A DNA stretch of 26,643 nucleotides from an uncultured Chitinophaga sp. (GTDB lineage: Bacteria > Bacteroidota > Bacteroidia > Chitinophagales > Chitinophagaceae). Positions 6,996 through 14,327 of the stretch are shown here, one piece after another. Location: contig NZ_CALNBI010000274.1 of assembly GCF_937874145.1 (NCBI RefSeq), positions 1 to 26,643 on the forward strand. Direction: 5' to 3'. A program made the position numbers and the translations under genes. The notes under the pieces were generated by a model. It saw nothing but the letters and a program-made list of their open reading frames with translations. It made no database searches and was not told the origin of the DNA. Every line of letters begins with the position of its first letter. The first letter of the stretch is position 1.

Positions 6996-8154
6996 GTTTC
7001 ACATTACAGGAATAGTCATCTCTTTATTTCTTGCATTGCTACTTTTCACTAAAAAAGGAAAAGCAACTGCCGATTATATTTTAGCGATATGGTTAGCCGT
7101 GATTTCTTTCCATTTATTGGAATATTACATATTGGTTTCCGGCACTTATCTTGAAATTCCATATTTCCTGGGCCTTGAAATTCCATTGCCGCTTGTTCAT
7201 GGTCCTTTTCTTTATATGTACGTCGCGGCTTTAACCGATCAAAACAAAATAAAGCAGTCCTGGTATTTCCATTTCATTCCTGCAGCTGCTGCCTACCTTT
7301 TATTGACAGGTTTTTATCTCCGGCCTTCCGTGGAAAAGATCCATATTTATGAAAATAACGGGCTTGGCTATGAAAAGCTTGTCTCATTCATACGCCTTCC
7401 CATTATACCTTCCGGTGTAGCTTACGTGTGCTTATCGTTAATCACATTAAAGAAACACCGCGCAAATATCGCAACGAAATTTTCGTATTCAGAGAAGATC
7501 AACCTCGACTGGCTGGTTTACCTGACAATTGGAATTAGCGCCATCTGGCTGTCTATTATATTTGGAAATGATATATCCACCTTCCTGCTGGTCGATTTGT
7601 TTATCCTGTTTATTGGATATTTCGGAATAAAACAGGTCGGCATTTTTACCAATAGCATGGCGAATGGACAATTGATGGGTACCGATATGGCAATAATCGC
7701 TGATTATGAAGAAGTTAAAGATCCTGAACTTAACAGCAAGACTGTTGAAGGAGAAAGAACGAAATACCAGAAAACCACCATCGGGAATGAACTGATGTCA
7801 AAAATCCACCGGGAGCTAACGGTGCTAATGCAAACTGAGGAGCTTTTTAAAGATCCCGAACTAAAGCTGGACCAATTAGCAGCGCGGTTGGATGTTCAAA
7901 GCAATACGTTGTCACAGGTAATTAACTCAAAGGAGCAAAGGAATTTCTACGACTATATCAACGATTTCCGCGTTAGAGAATTCCAGCGGATAGTTGTATT
8001 GCCTGAAAACAGCAAATTTACCCTCCTTTCCCTTGCCTTCGAAGTCGGGTTCAACTCCAAGACCTCGTTCAACCGGAATTTCAAGAAGGTCACGGGCCTG
8101 TCTCCACGAGAATTCTGTCAGAAAGAGAAGATACAAATAGGCAAGCAGGAGTAA
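6994..8154 (+). CDS. AraC-family regulator with N-terminal membrane domain
   Basis: The product is 386 residues. The first ~230 form about seven hydrophobic segments (ITGIVISLFLALLLFTKKGK, YILAIWLAVISFHLLEYYIL, PLVHGPFLYMYVAAL and others). An acidic linker follows. The last ~100 residues are an AraC/XylS double helix-turn-helix: LDQLAARLDVQSNTLSQVIN, then LSLAFEVGFNSKTSFNRNFK, then KVTGLSPREF. This architecture is common in Bacteroidetes, where the membrane part is presumed to sense a signal and the HTH to act on nearby genes. The gene is more AT-rich than its neighbours, which hints at separate ancestry. The DUF2306 gene begins 71 nt downstream on the same strand and is the most likely target or partner. 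Confidence 0.9.
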   Translation: MFHITGIVISLFLALLLFTKKGKATADYILAIWLAVISFHLLEYYILVSGTYLEIPYFLGLEIPLPLVHGPFLYMYVAALTDQNKIKQSWYFHFIPAAAAYLLLTGFYLRPSVEKIHIYENNGLGYEKLVSFIRLPIIPSGVAYVCLSLITLKKHRANIATKFSYSEKINLDWLVYLTIGISAIWLSIIFGNDISTFLLVDLFILFIGYFGIKQVGIFTNSMANGQLMGTDMAIIADYEEVKDPELNSKTVEGERTKYQKTTIGNELMSKIHRELTVLMQTEELFKDPELKLDQLAARLDVQSNTLSQVINSKEQRNFYDYINDFRVREFQRIVVLPENSKFTLLSLAFEVGFNSKTSFNRNFKKVTGLSPREFCQKEKIQIGKQE

Positions 8155-8225
8155 ACGAAAGGTGCCACCTTACCTTTTGGAGCGCCCAGGAACTGCATAC
8201 CTGCGTTCTTTGCGCTTAAAAACAG

Positions 8226-8861
8226 ATGGTGAAGAAATTATCCTGGATGTTATTGGCCGCCTTGTCGGTAGTTATAGGGCTTTACCCGGGCCTGTTCTTT
8301 TTGGGCGAAAAGAAGGTGGGGATATTGAAGATCAAGCCCGAAGCACTTTTTCTAAACCTATTCTGGCATATAAGCTTTTACGTGCATATCATCTCCGGCG
8401 GGATTGCCCTGCTCGTTGGATGGATGCAGTTCAGCCCCAACATCAGGAAAAAAAGTATAGCGTTTCACAGGCACACCGGCAAGTTATATGTAACGGCTGT
8501 GCTATTCAGTTCGCTAACAGGTTTCCATATCGCTTTTTACGCGACGGCAGGCCTTCCGGCAGCTTTGGGCTTTATGAGTTTGAGTTGTATATGGTTTTAT
8601 ACAACTTTAATAGCATATATCAGCATCAGGAATGGGCAGGTGGCACGTCATAGAAATATGATGATTTATAGCTATGCCTGCTGCTTTGCCGCAGTTGCAT
8701 TAAGGCTTTGGATGCCATTCCTGGTTCCGCTTTTCGGAAGTTTCAAGACCGCCTATATCGTCGTATCCTGGTGGTGTTGGGTGCCGAATTTGATCGTCGC
8801 TTACGGGCTAACCCGGGTTACAGTGCCCAAATCCTTATACCGATCAGACCGTGGATCATGA
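8226..8861 (+). CDS. DUF2306-type membrane protein
   Basis: The product is 211 residues with about six or seven hydrophobic segments. Family-like features are the HIISGGIALLVGWMQFSP motif, then FHRHTGKLYVTAVLFSSLTG, and later VARHRNMMIYSYACCFAAVALR, with conserved His/Arg pairs between helices. DUF2306 proteins are integral membrane proteins of unknown function. It follows the membrane-domain AraC gene by 71 nt. Its last 44 nt overlap the 3' end of the convergent serine hydrolase gene. Confidence 0.8.
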   Translation: MVKKLSWMLLAALSVVIGLYPGLFFLGEKKVGILKIKPEALFLNLFWHISFYVHIISGGIALLVGWMQFSPNIRKKSIAFHRHTGKLYVTAVLFSSLTGFHIAFYATAGLPAALGFMSLSCIWFYTTLIAYISIRNGQVARHRNMMIYSYACCFAAVALRLWMPFLVPLFGSFKTAYIVVSWWCWVPNLIVAYGLTRVTVPKSLYRSDRGS

Positions 8862-10701
8862 GCAGGCCTGCCAGGTAGCACAACAAGGCTGTATTGACCG
8901 CCAGGGCCCCTTTTATCCATTTGCTGCGCATTTCATGGCGCTGTTTGAACAGCAACCAGGCCCCGAGGACCGTCAACACCCCGAATGCCGCAGTGCAGAG
9001 GAAGATCGTCAAAGTTGCCGGGTTGATCGTCGTGAATGCGGCTTTATCGATATCGTCGGTGGTACTGAGCAATTTGTAAGCGACCGGGAGTGCCGCCACC
9101 GCCAGCGCCGGCGCGAGAAAAACACCCGCGATTTTCCATGAAGCCTTTCTGAAAGTAGCGAGCAATGTGTAAACAGGAAGGGCCAATATCGAAATGACCA
9201 GGGCCACCAGGCATGCGTACAGCATGATCTTTTGCAGCGTAACGGGCCATTTCGCCCCTCGGGTGAAAAATGCACCGCCGCGTCCCTGGAAGAACGGCAC
9301 TCCGGCATCGTCTTTCCCGAGTACATAAGCGGGTATAATATCCCCGCTGGCCCTGAATAGTGAATTTCCGGCGTGGATCAGTGTGTCCGTTTGGCCGTTG
9401 GCTTTTGCCAGGATCAATTTGTTGCCGGAGAAAGTCAGGTGAAAACCATTGAGGAATTTTTCGTGAAAATTCCACATGTCAGAGCGCGGATTCGTGTACC
9501 TGTAGTACCCCTCATAAGATTTGAACCGGGAAAGATCTTCGTTTATGACAGGCAAATCAGGTTTTCCGAACGGCGCGGTCAGGAATTTTTCAATCAGGAC
9601 CGATACCGGCCACAGATTGCGGCCGCTGTTGTTGGAAATGGCATAAGCGATACCGGCCTCCCGGTTATAGAATATCCACGATCCGAAACCTTCGCCTTTC
9701 CCGTTATGCCCGCGGAAAGTGATTTTTGGATTGTTGGGAAACAGGTCCAGGCCGAGCGAGTAACCGGTTTGCAGCCCATGCCTGGCAGCAAGCGTGCTGT
9801 GAACGGTTTCCATGTCGCGCAGGTCGGTCTCGTCCAACCAATTGCCCGGCACCGTTTTCCAACTATTGAGCAAGTGCCGGAGGAAGCGGGCCATATCGCC
9901 CGCATTGGACACCAGTGCGCTGGATGCCCCGTTGCCGCCGGGCGGATAAAAGGGGAACGGGATGTATTGCCCGCCGTCATAGTAATACCCGGTGGCATAT
10001 CCCGGCTGGCGTTTCCCGTCAAGGTCATAAGCGCTGGCATCCATACCCAGCGGCCGGAATACTTTTTCCGCAATGTAGCTTTGCCAGGGCATTCCAGACA
10101 TTTTCTCGATCAAATATCCAAGCACCACATAACCGTTATTGGAATAGGAGAATTTTTCTCCGGGCGCCCACCTCGACCGGAGCGAGCTTTCCACGAAATG
10201 AACTGCATCTATGCCTTGGATCAATCGCCCGGTTGTATTGACCATCTGGTTCAGGTATACGTCGTCGAATCCGGTCGTATGTTCCAGCAAATGAATGACC
10301 CGGACGGGGTGGCTTTCTTCCCACCGATTTTGAAAGGGGATCTCCGGCGCGATGGCAGCGATCCGGTCATCGAGCCGCAATTTACCTTCGGATACCAGTT
10401 TTTGAATGCCCAGCGCGGTGAAGGTTTTGGTAATGGAAGCCAGGTGGAACAAGGTTGTGCTGTCCACTTTTTTACCGGAAGAAACGTCGCTGATACCGAT
10501 GCCGCCCGCATAGATGATGCTGTCCTTTGTGACGATGGAAATCATAAGCCCAGGCATCCGTTCACGTTGTATCGTTTCGCTCAGCGCATGCAACAGGGAG
10601 TCCAGACCGTTACGGGTATAACTGGTTGTCGTTTGAGCGAGGCTATTGACCGTAAAACATAAGAGCATCAACAGGCAATAGATCCGGGGGGATATTTTCA
10701 T
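8818..10701 (-). CDS. Serine hydrolase, class C beta-lactamase-like, with C-terminal membrane helices
   Basis: The product is 627 residues from the ATG at 10701; a TTG two codons earlier is less likely. A signal peptide (MKISPRIYCLLMLLCFTVNSLAQ) is followed by a beta-lactamase/D-Ala-D-Ala peptidase-like domain (about 30-380). It has SxxK at S89-K92 (SITK), YxN at Y186-N188 (YSN) and HxG at H332-G334. A small beta domain (about 390-490) links to four membrane helices (about 500-627), for example QKIMLYACLVALVISILALPV and AAFGVLTVLGAWLLF. It should act in the periplasm, anchored to a membrane. The natural substrate may be a peptide or ester; resistance cannot be inferred. The 3' end overlaps the DUF2306 gene by 44 nt. 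Confidence 0.88.
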   Translation of the reverse strand: MKISPRIYCLLMLLCFTVNSLAQTTTSYTRNGLDSLLHALSETIQRERMPGLMISIVTKDSIIYAGGIGISDVSSGKKVDSTTLFHLASITKTFTALGIQKLVSEGKLRLDDRIAAIAPEIPFQNRWEESHPVRVIHLLEHTTGFDDVYLNQMVNTTGRLIQGIDAVHFVESSLRSRWAPGEKFSYSNNGYVVLGYLIEKMSGMPWQSYIAEKVFRPLGMDASAYDLDGKRQPGYATGYYYDGGQYIPFPFYPPGGNGASSALVSNAGDMARFLRHLLNSWKTVPGNWLDETDLRDMETVHSTLAARHGLQTGYSLGLDLFPNNPKITFRGHNGKGEGFGSWIFYNREAGIAYAISNNSGRNLWPVSVLIEKFLTAPFGKPDLPVINEDLSRFKSYEGYYRYTNPRSDMWNFHEKFLNGFHLTFSGNKLILAKANGQTDTLIHAGNSLFRASGDIIPAYVLGKDDAGVPFFQGRGGAFFTRGAKWPVTLQKIMLYACLVALVISILALPVYTLLATFRKASWKIAGVFLAPALAVAALPVAYKLLSTTDDIDKAAFTTINPATLTIFLCTAAFGVLTVLGAWLLFKQRHEMRSKWIKGALAVNTALLCYLAGLLMIHGLIGIRIWAL

Positions 10702-10824
10702 AGACAATTACATGTTTACATGCAGAGATGCAGAACGCTGGAATTTCCATAATAATTTCCAAAGCGAATGGCGGTGGTTGGTAAGTTTTAGGTGGATAAA
10801 CGTTTAAAGCGCATCAGCCATCAG

Positions 10825-10856
10825 AAAAAACAAAAGCGCAGTGATGGCACCGCGCT
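10825..10856 (-). terminator. Terminator of the collagen-repeat lipoprotein gene
   Basis: Read on the minus strand, AGCGC-GGTG-CCAT-CACT-GCGCT forms a hairpin with one mismatch, followed by TTTTGTTTTTT. It lies just past the stop of the 10885-11460 gene. Confidence 0.6.
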
Positions 10857-10884
10857 ATTGTTTTGTAATGGGAATTACGACCAG

Positions 10885-11460
10885 TTAGTCCTTAAGCCCC
10901 AGGTATACTTTAACGGCATTATAATCATTCCAGTTAACATCACTGCCGGCTTTGCGGGCCACCGTGCCGCCGGGGACGATCATGTAGCGGTACTGCAGGT
11001 ATTTTTTACCGTTGGCGGTGTACGTACTGCCATCCACGTTGGATTCGATGGCCAGTGTGCCCGTATACGCCACATATCGGATGATGATCCCGTTTTCCTG
11101 TACATAGGGCAATGGCGCGATGGTCGGGTCCGAAGCGTCATTAAAGTTGACGTATAATTTCACGTCTGCGGTTGCCAGCAATGGCATGGTTAATTTCGGT
11201 GCATCAATATCGGCATAATAGCCTATCGTGTCAACGGTTCCGCCGGCAGTGTGAATGGTGTCCGCTTCATATTTGACATCCAGCCAATCGGAGTAAATGA
11301 TGCCGTTGGTGCCAGGGGCTCCGGGATCTCCCTTGTCGCCTTTATCGCCTTTTTCACCAGCGGTGCCGGCAGGTCCGGTGTCTCCATCCTTGCCGCAGGC
11401 GTTCACCAGGAATACAGCGGATGTCAATAAGATCAGCATTGAGAATTGGGATAATTTCAT
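10885..11460 (-). CDS. Lipoprotein with a short collagen-like repeat
   Basis: The product is 191 residues. A lipoprotein signal peptide (MKLSQFSMLILLTSAVFLVN) ends in a lipobox at Cys22. Directly after the Cys come about ten Gly-x-y triplets (GKDGDTGPAGTAGEKGDKGD and onward to GTNG), a short collagen-like stalk. The remaining ~140 residues are beta-rich with no motif I can name. Such proteins are common in Bacteroidetes as surface or periplasmic lipoproteins of unknown function; the stalk may trimerise and hold the C-terminal domain away from the membrane. It is monocistronic, with its own terminator. Confidence 0.85.
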   Translation of the reverse strand: MKLSQFSMLILLTSAVFLVNACGKDGDTGPAGTAGEKGDKGDKGDPGAPGTNGIIYSDWLDVKYEADTIHTAGGTVDTIGYYADIDAPKLTMPLLATADVKLYVNFNDASDPTIAPLPYVQENGIIIRYVAYTGTLAIESNVDGSTYTANGKKYLQYRYMIVPGGTVARKAGSDVNWNDYNAVKVYLGLKD

Positions 11461-11624
11461 CTTGTTGAGGTTTTTTTTAAACGGAACAAAATAGGTAAAT
11501 CTACCTGCTTATTTTCAACGATTTTCAGCTTCTTCTACCCTAAATTCCGCTTTTACCATGTACGAATTGCCGGAAACCGCCATGGCGCCTGCATAACGGC
11601 TGGCAGAATGCCCTTCGGGCTGTT

Positions 11625-11647
11625 TTGATTTGATTTCCTTAATTTTG
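11625..11647 (+). promoter_or_regulatory. Promoter of the AraC gene with overlapping putative operator
   Basis: TTGATTTGATT (11625-11635) is the same sequence found twice upstream of the alcohol dehydrogenase gene. TAATTTTG (11640-11647) matches the -7 box. The operator-like motif starts inside the promoter, eight nucleotides from the G of TGATT to the -7 box, which would suit repression of the regulator's own gene. Only four nucleotides separate the -7 box from the ATG at 11652, so the transcript may be almost leaderless. Confidence 0.5.
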
Positions 11648-11651
11648 CAGC

Positions 11652-12527
11652 ATGGATAGTACAACACGCTCCGTTTCAGTTTATAATAGCGAACTGAAGC
11701 TGAAAGGCTTCAACGCCTTCCAGATCGGGCGCGACGGGAACGCCACCCGGATCTACAGCAGGAAGGATTTCTACAAGATCTGCCTCACCACCGGCAAAAG
11801 CAAGATCCACTACGCCGACCGGAGCTTCGACATGGACGGGACGATCCTGTTCTTCGGGAACCCGCATGTCCCCTACTCCTGGGGAACCCTGTCCACCACC
11901 TACGTCGGTTACACCTGCCTGTTTTCGGAAGATTTTCTGCAGCGCGGCGACCGCTCCGAAACCCTCCAGCAATCGCCCCTTTTCAAGATCGGCGGCACGC
12001 CCGTACTGCGGATCAACGAAGATCAACGCCAGTACCTGAACAGCATCTTCATCAAGATGATCGAAGAACAACAATCGGAATATGCCTTCAAAGACGACCT
12101 GATCCGCAACTACATCCACCTCATTATCCACGAAGCCCTCAAGCTCCGGCCCTCCGAAAATTTCGACCAGCACAACAACGCCCTATCCCGCATCGCCGCC
12201 GTGTTCCTGGAATTGCTGGAAAGACAGTTCCCGGTGGAGTCCGCCGACCGCCCGCTCGCGTTGCGCACGGCCGCTGATTACGCGAAATCCCTTTCCGTAC
12301 ACGTCAATTACCTCAACCGCGCCGCCAAGGAAGTAACCGGCAAATCCACCTCCACCCTCATCGGCGAACGTATCGTCACCGAAGCCAAGGCCCTTCTCCA
12401 GCATACCAGCTGGAACGTCGCGGATATCGCCTACGCCCTTGGTTATGAATATCCTACGTACTTCAATAATTTCTTCAAAAAGATGACGGGCACCAATCCT
12501 TCCGCCTTCCGGGAAAAGTTGGTTTGA
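11652..12527 (+). CDS. AraC-family transcriptional regulator (cytoplasmic)
   Basis: The product is 291 residues. The N-terminal part (about 20-160) is a cupin-like effector domain with RKDFYKICLTTGKSKIHYAD and GTILFFGNPHVPYSW, typical of a Bacteroidetes AraC subfamily. The C-terminal ~100 residues are two helix-turn-helix motifs: AADYAKSLSVHVNYLNRAAK, then VADIAYALGYEYPTYFNNFF, then KMTGTNPSAFREKL. It is followed by a truncated acetyltransferase gene and an alcohol dehydrogenase gene. Both have direct repeats related to a motif in this gene's own promoter, so it most likely controls them and itself. The inducing molecule is unknown; the target dehydrogenase suggests an aldehyde, alcohol or quinone. 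Confidence 0.92.
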   Translation: MDSTTRSVSVYNSELKLKGFNAFQIGRDGNATRIYSRKDFYKICLTTGKSKIHYADRSFDMDGTILFFGNPHVPYSWGTLSTTYVGYTCLFSEDFLQRGDRSETLQQSPLFKIGGTPVLRINEDQRQYLNSIFIKMIEEQQSEYAFKDDLIRNYIHLIIHEALKLRPSENFDQHNNALSRIAAVFLELLERQFPVESADRPLALRTAADYAKSLSVHVNYLNRAAKEVTGKSTSTLIGERIVTEAKALLQHTSWNVADIAYALGYEYPTYFNNFFKKMTGTNPSAFREKLV

Positions 12528-12553
12528 TTTTCTTAATGATTGTATTGATTTTC
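12524..12553 (+). promoter_or_regulatory. Putative AraC operator: TTGATTTTC direct repeat spaced 21 bp
   Basis: TTGATTTTC occurs at 12524-12532 and again at 12545-12553, exactly 21 bp apart, so both copies face the same side of the helix. The first copy overlaps the last codons of the AraC gene. From the G of the second copy to the -7-like box at 12580 is 33 nt, the same as at the alcohol dehydrogenase promoter. Confidence 0.6.
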
Positions 12554-12579
12554 GTTAGCGGGAACTGACCGTCCTGGCG

Positions 12580-12587
12580 GACCTTTG
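12580..12587 (+). promoter_or_regulatory. Candidate -7 box of the acetyltransferase gene
   Basis: GACCTTTG has one mismatch to TAnnTTTG and lies 20 nt before the ATG at 12608. A weak box behind a well-placed operator fits an activator-dependent promoter. Confidence 0.4.
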
Positions 12588-12607
12588 TGCGGTAAACACA
12601 CATCGCC

Positions 12608-13024
12608 ATGCACCAGGGAACCAATATTTTTGAAAGGGATAAGTCCGGTGTGGTAATCCGCCCCGATGATCCGGACTACCCGCAACTTTTCGCCGTGATC
12701 CGCAAAGCCATGCGAACCACCGCCGAGCTGAATGCGCTGGTTACGGACGATCCGCAGCTGATCCGGGAGGTTTTCAGCAAGCTGGTCAATTATACGGTGG
12801 ACGATTCCTTCTTCCTCATCCCGCCTTTCTATTCCGATTTCGGAGAAAATATACAGATCGGTAAGAATGTGTTTGTCAACCATGCCTGTACGTTTATGGA
12901 CCGGGGCGGCATTACCCTGGAAGATGACGTGCTGATCGGTGACTTGTACGACAGAACCGATCTCATCCCGTTCGATAAGCTGCAGGCCTTTTTTCAGCAG
13001 TACCTCGATGTAGCGGCTAATTAG
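12608..13024 (+). CDS. Truncated sugar O-acetyltransferase with a foreign C-terminal tail
   Basis: The product is 138 residues. Residues 1-111 match the start of a LacA/Maa-type acetyltransferase: an N-terminal helical region, then PPFYSDFGENIQIGKNVFVN and HACTFMDRGGITLEDDVLIG, the first left-handed-helix coils. Full members reach about 190 residues; here the frame leaves the family at about residue 112 (nucleotide 12941). The remaining coils, including the catalytic His, are gone, replaced by an unrelated 27-residue tail (DLYDRTDLIPFDKLQ ... AN). The tail looks like the end of another protein I cannot name. An in-frame deletion joining two genes is the simplest reading. The product is very probably inactive. 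Its promoter still has the AraC operator. Confidence 0.75.
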   Translation: MHQGTNIFERDKSGVVIRPDDPDYPQLFAVIRKAMRTTAELNALVTDDPQLIREVFSKLVNYTVDDSFFLIPPFYSDFGENIQIGKNVFVNHACTFMDRGGITLEDDVLIGDLYDRTDLIPFDKLQAFFQQYLDVAAN

Positions 13025-13061
13025 CCGGCAGAACAAACTACCCGGCCGATTGTTGATGTTG

Positions 13062-13079
13062 AAGGCTTACGTAGCCTTT
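13062..13079 (+). terminator. Possible terminator between acetyltransferase and alcohol dehydrogenase
   Basis: AAGGCT (13062-13067) / AGCCTT (13073-13078) closes a five-nt loop and is followed by TGGTTTTG. The stem is short and the T run poor. It would separate the two AraC-controlled units, which fits their having separate operators. Confidence 0.4.
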
Positions 13080-13099
13080 GGTTTTGAATTCTCTTTATC

Positions 13100-13134
13100 T
13101 TGATTTGATTTATGCAATAATTGATTTGATTCAT
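13100..13134 (+). promoter_or_regulatory. Putative AraC operator: TTGATTTGATT direct repeat spaced 21 bp
   Basis: TTGATTTGATT occurs at 13100-13110 and 13121-13131, identical over 11 bp and offset by exactly 21 bp. The same 11-mer occurs once in the promoter of the AraC gene. A 21-bp direct-repeat layout is that of known AraC activator half-sites such as araI1-I2. The inner GATT starts 33 nt before the -7 box. Confidence 0.65.
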
Positions 13135-13160
13135 ATAAAAAGCATTGTCCGTTCACCTCC

Positions 13161-13168
13161 TATTTTTG
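13161..13168 (+). promoter_or_regulatory. -7 box of the alcohol dehydrogenase gene
   Basis: TATTTTTG is an exact TAnnTTTG match 22 nt before the ATG at 13191. No TTTG stands at the -33 position, which suits a promoter that needs the activator bound just upstream. Confidence 0.55.
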
Positions 13169-13190
13169 ATTTTTAAAACATAATTACGCA

Positions 13191-14246
13191 ATGAATACGA
13201 TCGCAGTAAAAGCTTATGGAACGCAAGCCGCGGAAGCGCCGCTGGACCAGATGGGGATCAACCGCCGCGAAGTAACGCCGCATGATGTGGAAATAGACAT
13301 CCTGTTTTGCGGCGTGTGCCACTCCGACCTGCATACCGCGCGGAATGAATGGCACTTCACCATGTACCCCTGCGTGCCCGGCCATGAAATCGTTGGGAAA
13401 GTAACCAAAGTAGGCGCCCACGTCAGCAAGTTCAAAGTTGGCGATATCGTTGGCGTCGGCTGTATGGTGGATTCCTGCCGGGAATGTGAGTACTGCAAAG
13501 ACGACCTGGAGCAGTTTTGTGAAAAAGGTAATGTGCAAACCTATAACGGCCCCGACAAGTTCCAGGGTGGCCACACCTTCGGCGGATATTCGGAAAAAGT
13601 GGTGGTAGACGAACATTTCGTGCTCCGTATTCCCGAAAACCTCGATCCCGCCGCCGCAGCGCCTCTGTTATGCGCCGGCATCACCACCTATTCTCCCCTC
13701 CGCCACTGGAATGTGGGCCCGGGGAAGAAAGTCGGGATCGTTGGCATCGGGGGCCTCGGGCACATGGGCATCAAGATCGCCAGGGCGATGGGCGCGCATG
13801 TAGTGGCTTTCACGACGTCGGAATCGAAGTTCGCGGAAGCGAAGCGCCTCGGGGCAGATGAAGTAGTGTTGTCCAAAGACGATCAGCAGATGGCCGCCTT
13901 CCAGGGGAAACTGCATTTCATCCTCGATTGCGTATCGGCCCAGCACGATATCAATGCCTACCTGAACCTGTTGCGCGTAGATGGCTCCCTGGCGCTGGTG
14001 GGCGCACCGGAGCATCCGCTGCCGGTTGCCGCATTCAGTGTCATCATGGGCCGGAAGAGCTTCGCGGGTTCCATGATCGGCGGCATCGCCGAAACGCAGG
14101 AAATGCTCGATTTCTGCGGGCAACACGATATCGTTTCCGACATCGAAATGATCGATATCCGCCAGATCAATGAAGCATATGAGCGGTTGCTGAAAAGCGA
14201 CGTCAAATACCGCTTCGTCATCGATATGGCGACTTTGAAGCAATAA
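13191..14246 (+). CDS. Zinc-dependent NAD(P)-alcohol dehydrogenase (YahK/CAD-like)
   Basis: The product is 351 residues, the usual family length. The catalytic zinc site is visible as C43 (GVCHSDLH) with H65-E66 (GHEIVGK), plus a later Cys in AAPLLCAGITTYSPL. The structural zinc site is C96, C99, C102 and C110 (CRECEYC ... C). The Rossmann nucleotide-binding loop is VGIGGLGHMGIK. It should reversibly reduce aldehydes to alcohols, probably with NADPH as in the YahK group, in the cytoplasm. The operator pair upstream suggests induction by the neighbouring AraC regulator. A strong hairpin follows the stop. Confidence 0.93.
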   Translation: MNTIAVKAYGTQAAEAPLDQMGINRREVTPHDVEIDILFCGVCHSDLHTARNEWHFTMYPCVPGHEIVGKVTKVGAHVSKFKVGDIVGVGCMVDSCRECEYCKDDLEQFCEKGNVQTYNGPDKFQGGHTFGGYSEKVVVDEHFVLRIPENLDPAAAAPLLCAGITTYSPLRHWNVGPGKKVGIVGIGGLGHMGIKIARAMGAHVVAFTTSESKFAEAKRLGADEVVLSKDDQQMAAFQGKLHFILDCVSAQHDINAYLNLLRVDGSLALVGAPEHPLPVAAFSVIMGRKSFAGSMIGGIAETQEMLDFCGQHDIVSDIEMIDIRQINEAYERLLKSDVKYRFVIDMATLKQ

Positions 14247-14271
14247 TCCCGCGCTTCAGATAATTCATTTG

Positions 14272-14302
14272 CTGCCATGCCACCGTTTTCGTGGCATGGC
14301 AG
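14272..14302. terminator. Shared terminator hairpin between convergent genes
   Basis: A perfect 12-bp inverted repeat CTGCCATGCCAC (14272-14283) / GTGGCATGGCAG (14291-14302) with a 7-nt loop lies between the convergent alcohol dehydrogenase and efflux adaptor genes. T tracts are poor on both sides, so it may act mainly as a barrier or processing hairpin for both transcripts. Confidence 0.65.
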
Positions 14303-14327
14303 TTATGTTTAGGAAGACAGGTGCGGT

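Noticed and set aside
9373..10662. A 429-residue plus-strand gene
   Set aside because: It is the complement of the serine hydrolase gene, which has all three catalytic motifs in order.
11610..11620. GCCC-TTC-GGGC hairpin as a terminator upstream of the AraC gene
   Set aside because: The stem is four base pairs and no gene on that strand ends there; it may be chance.
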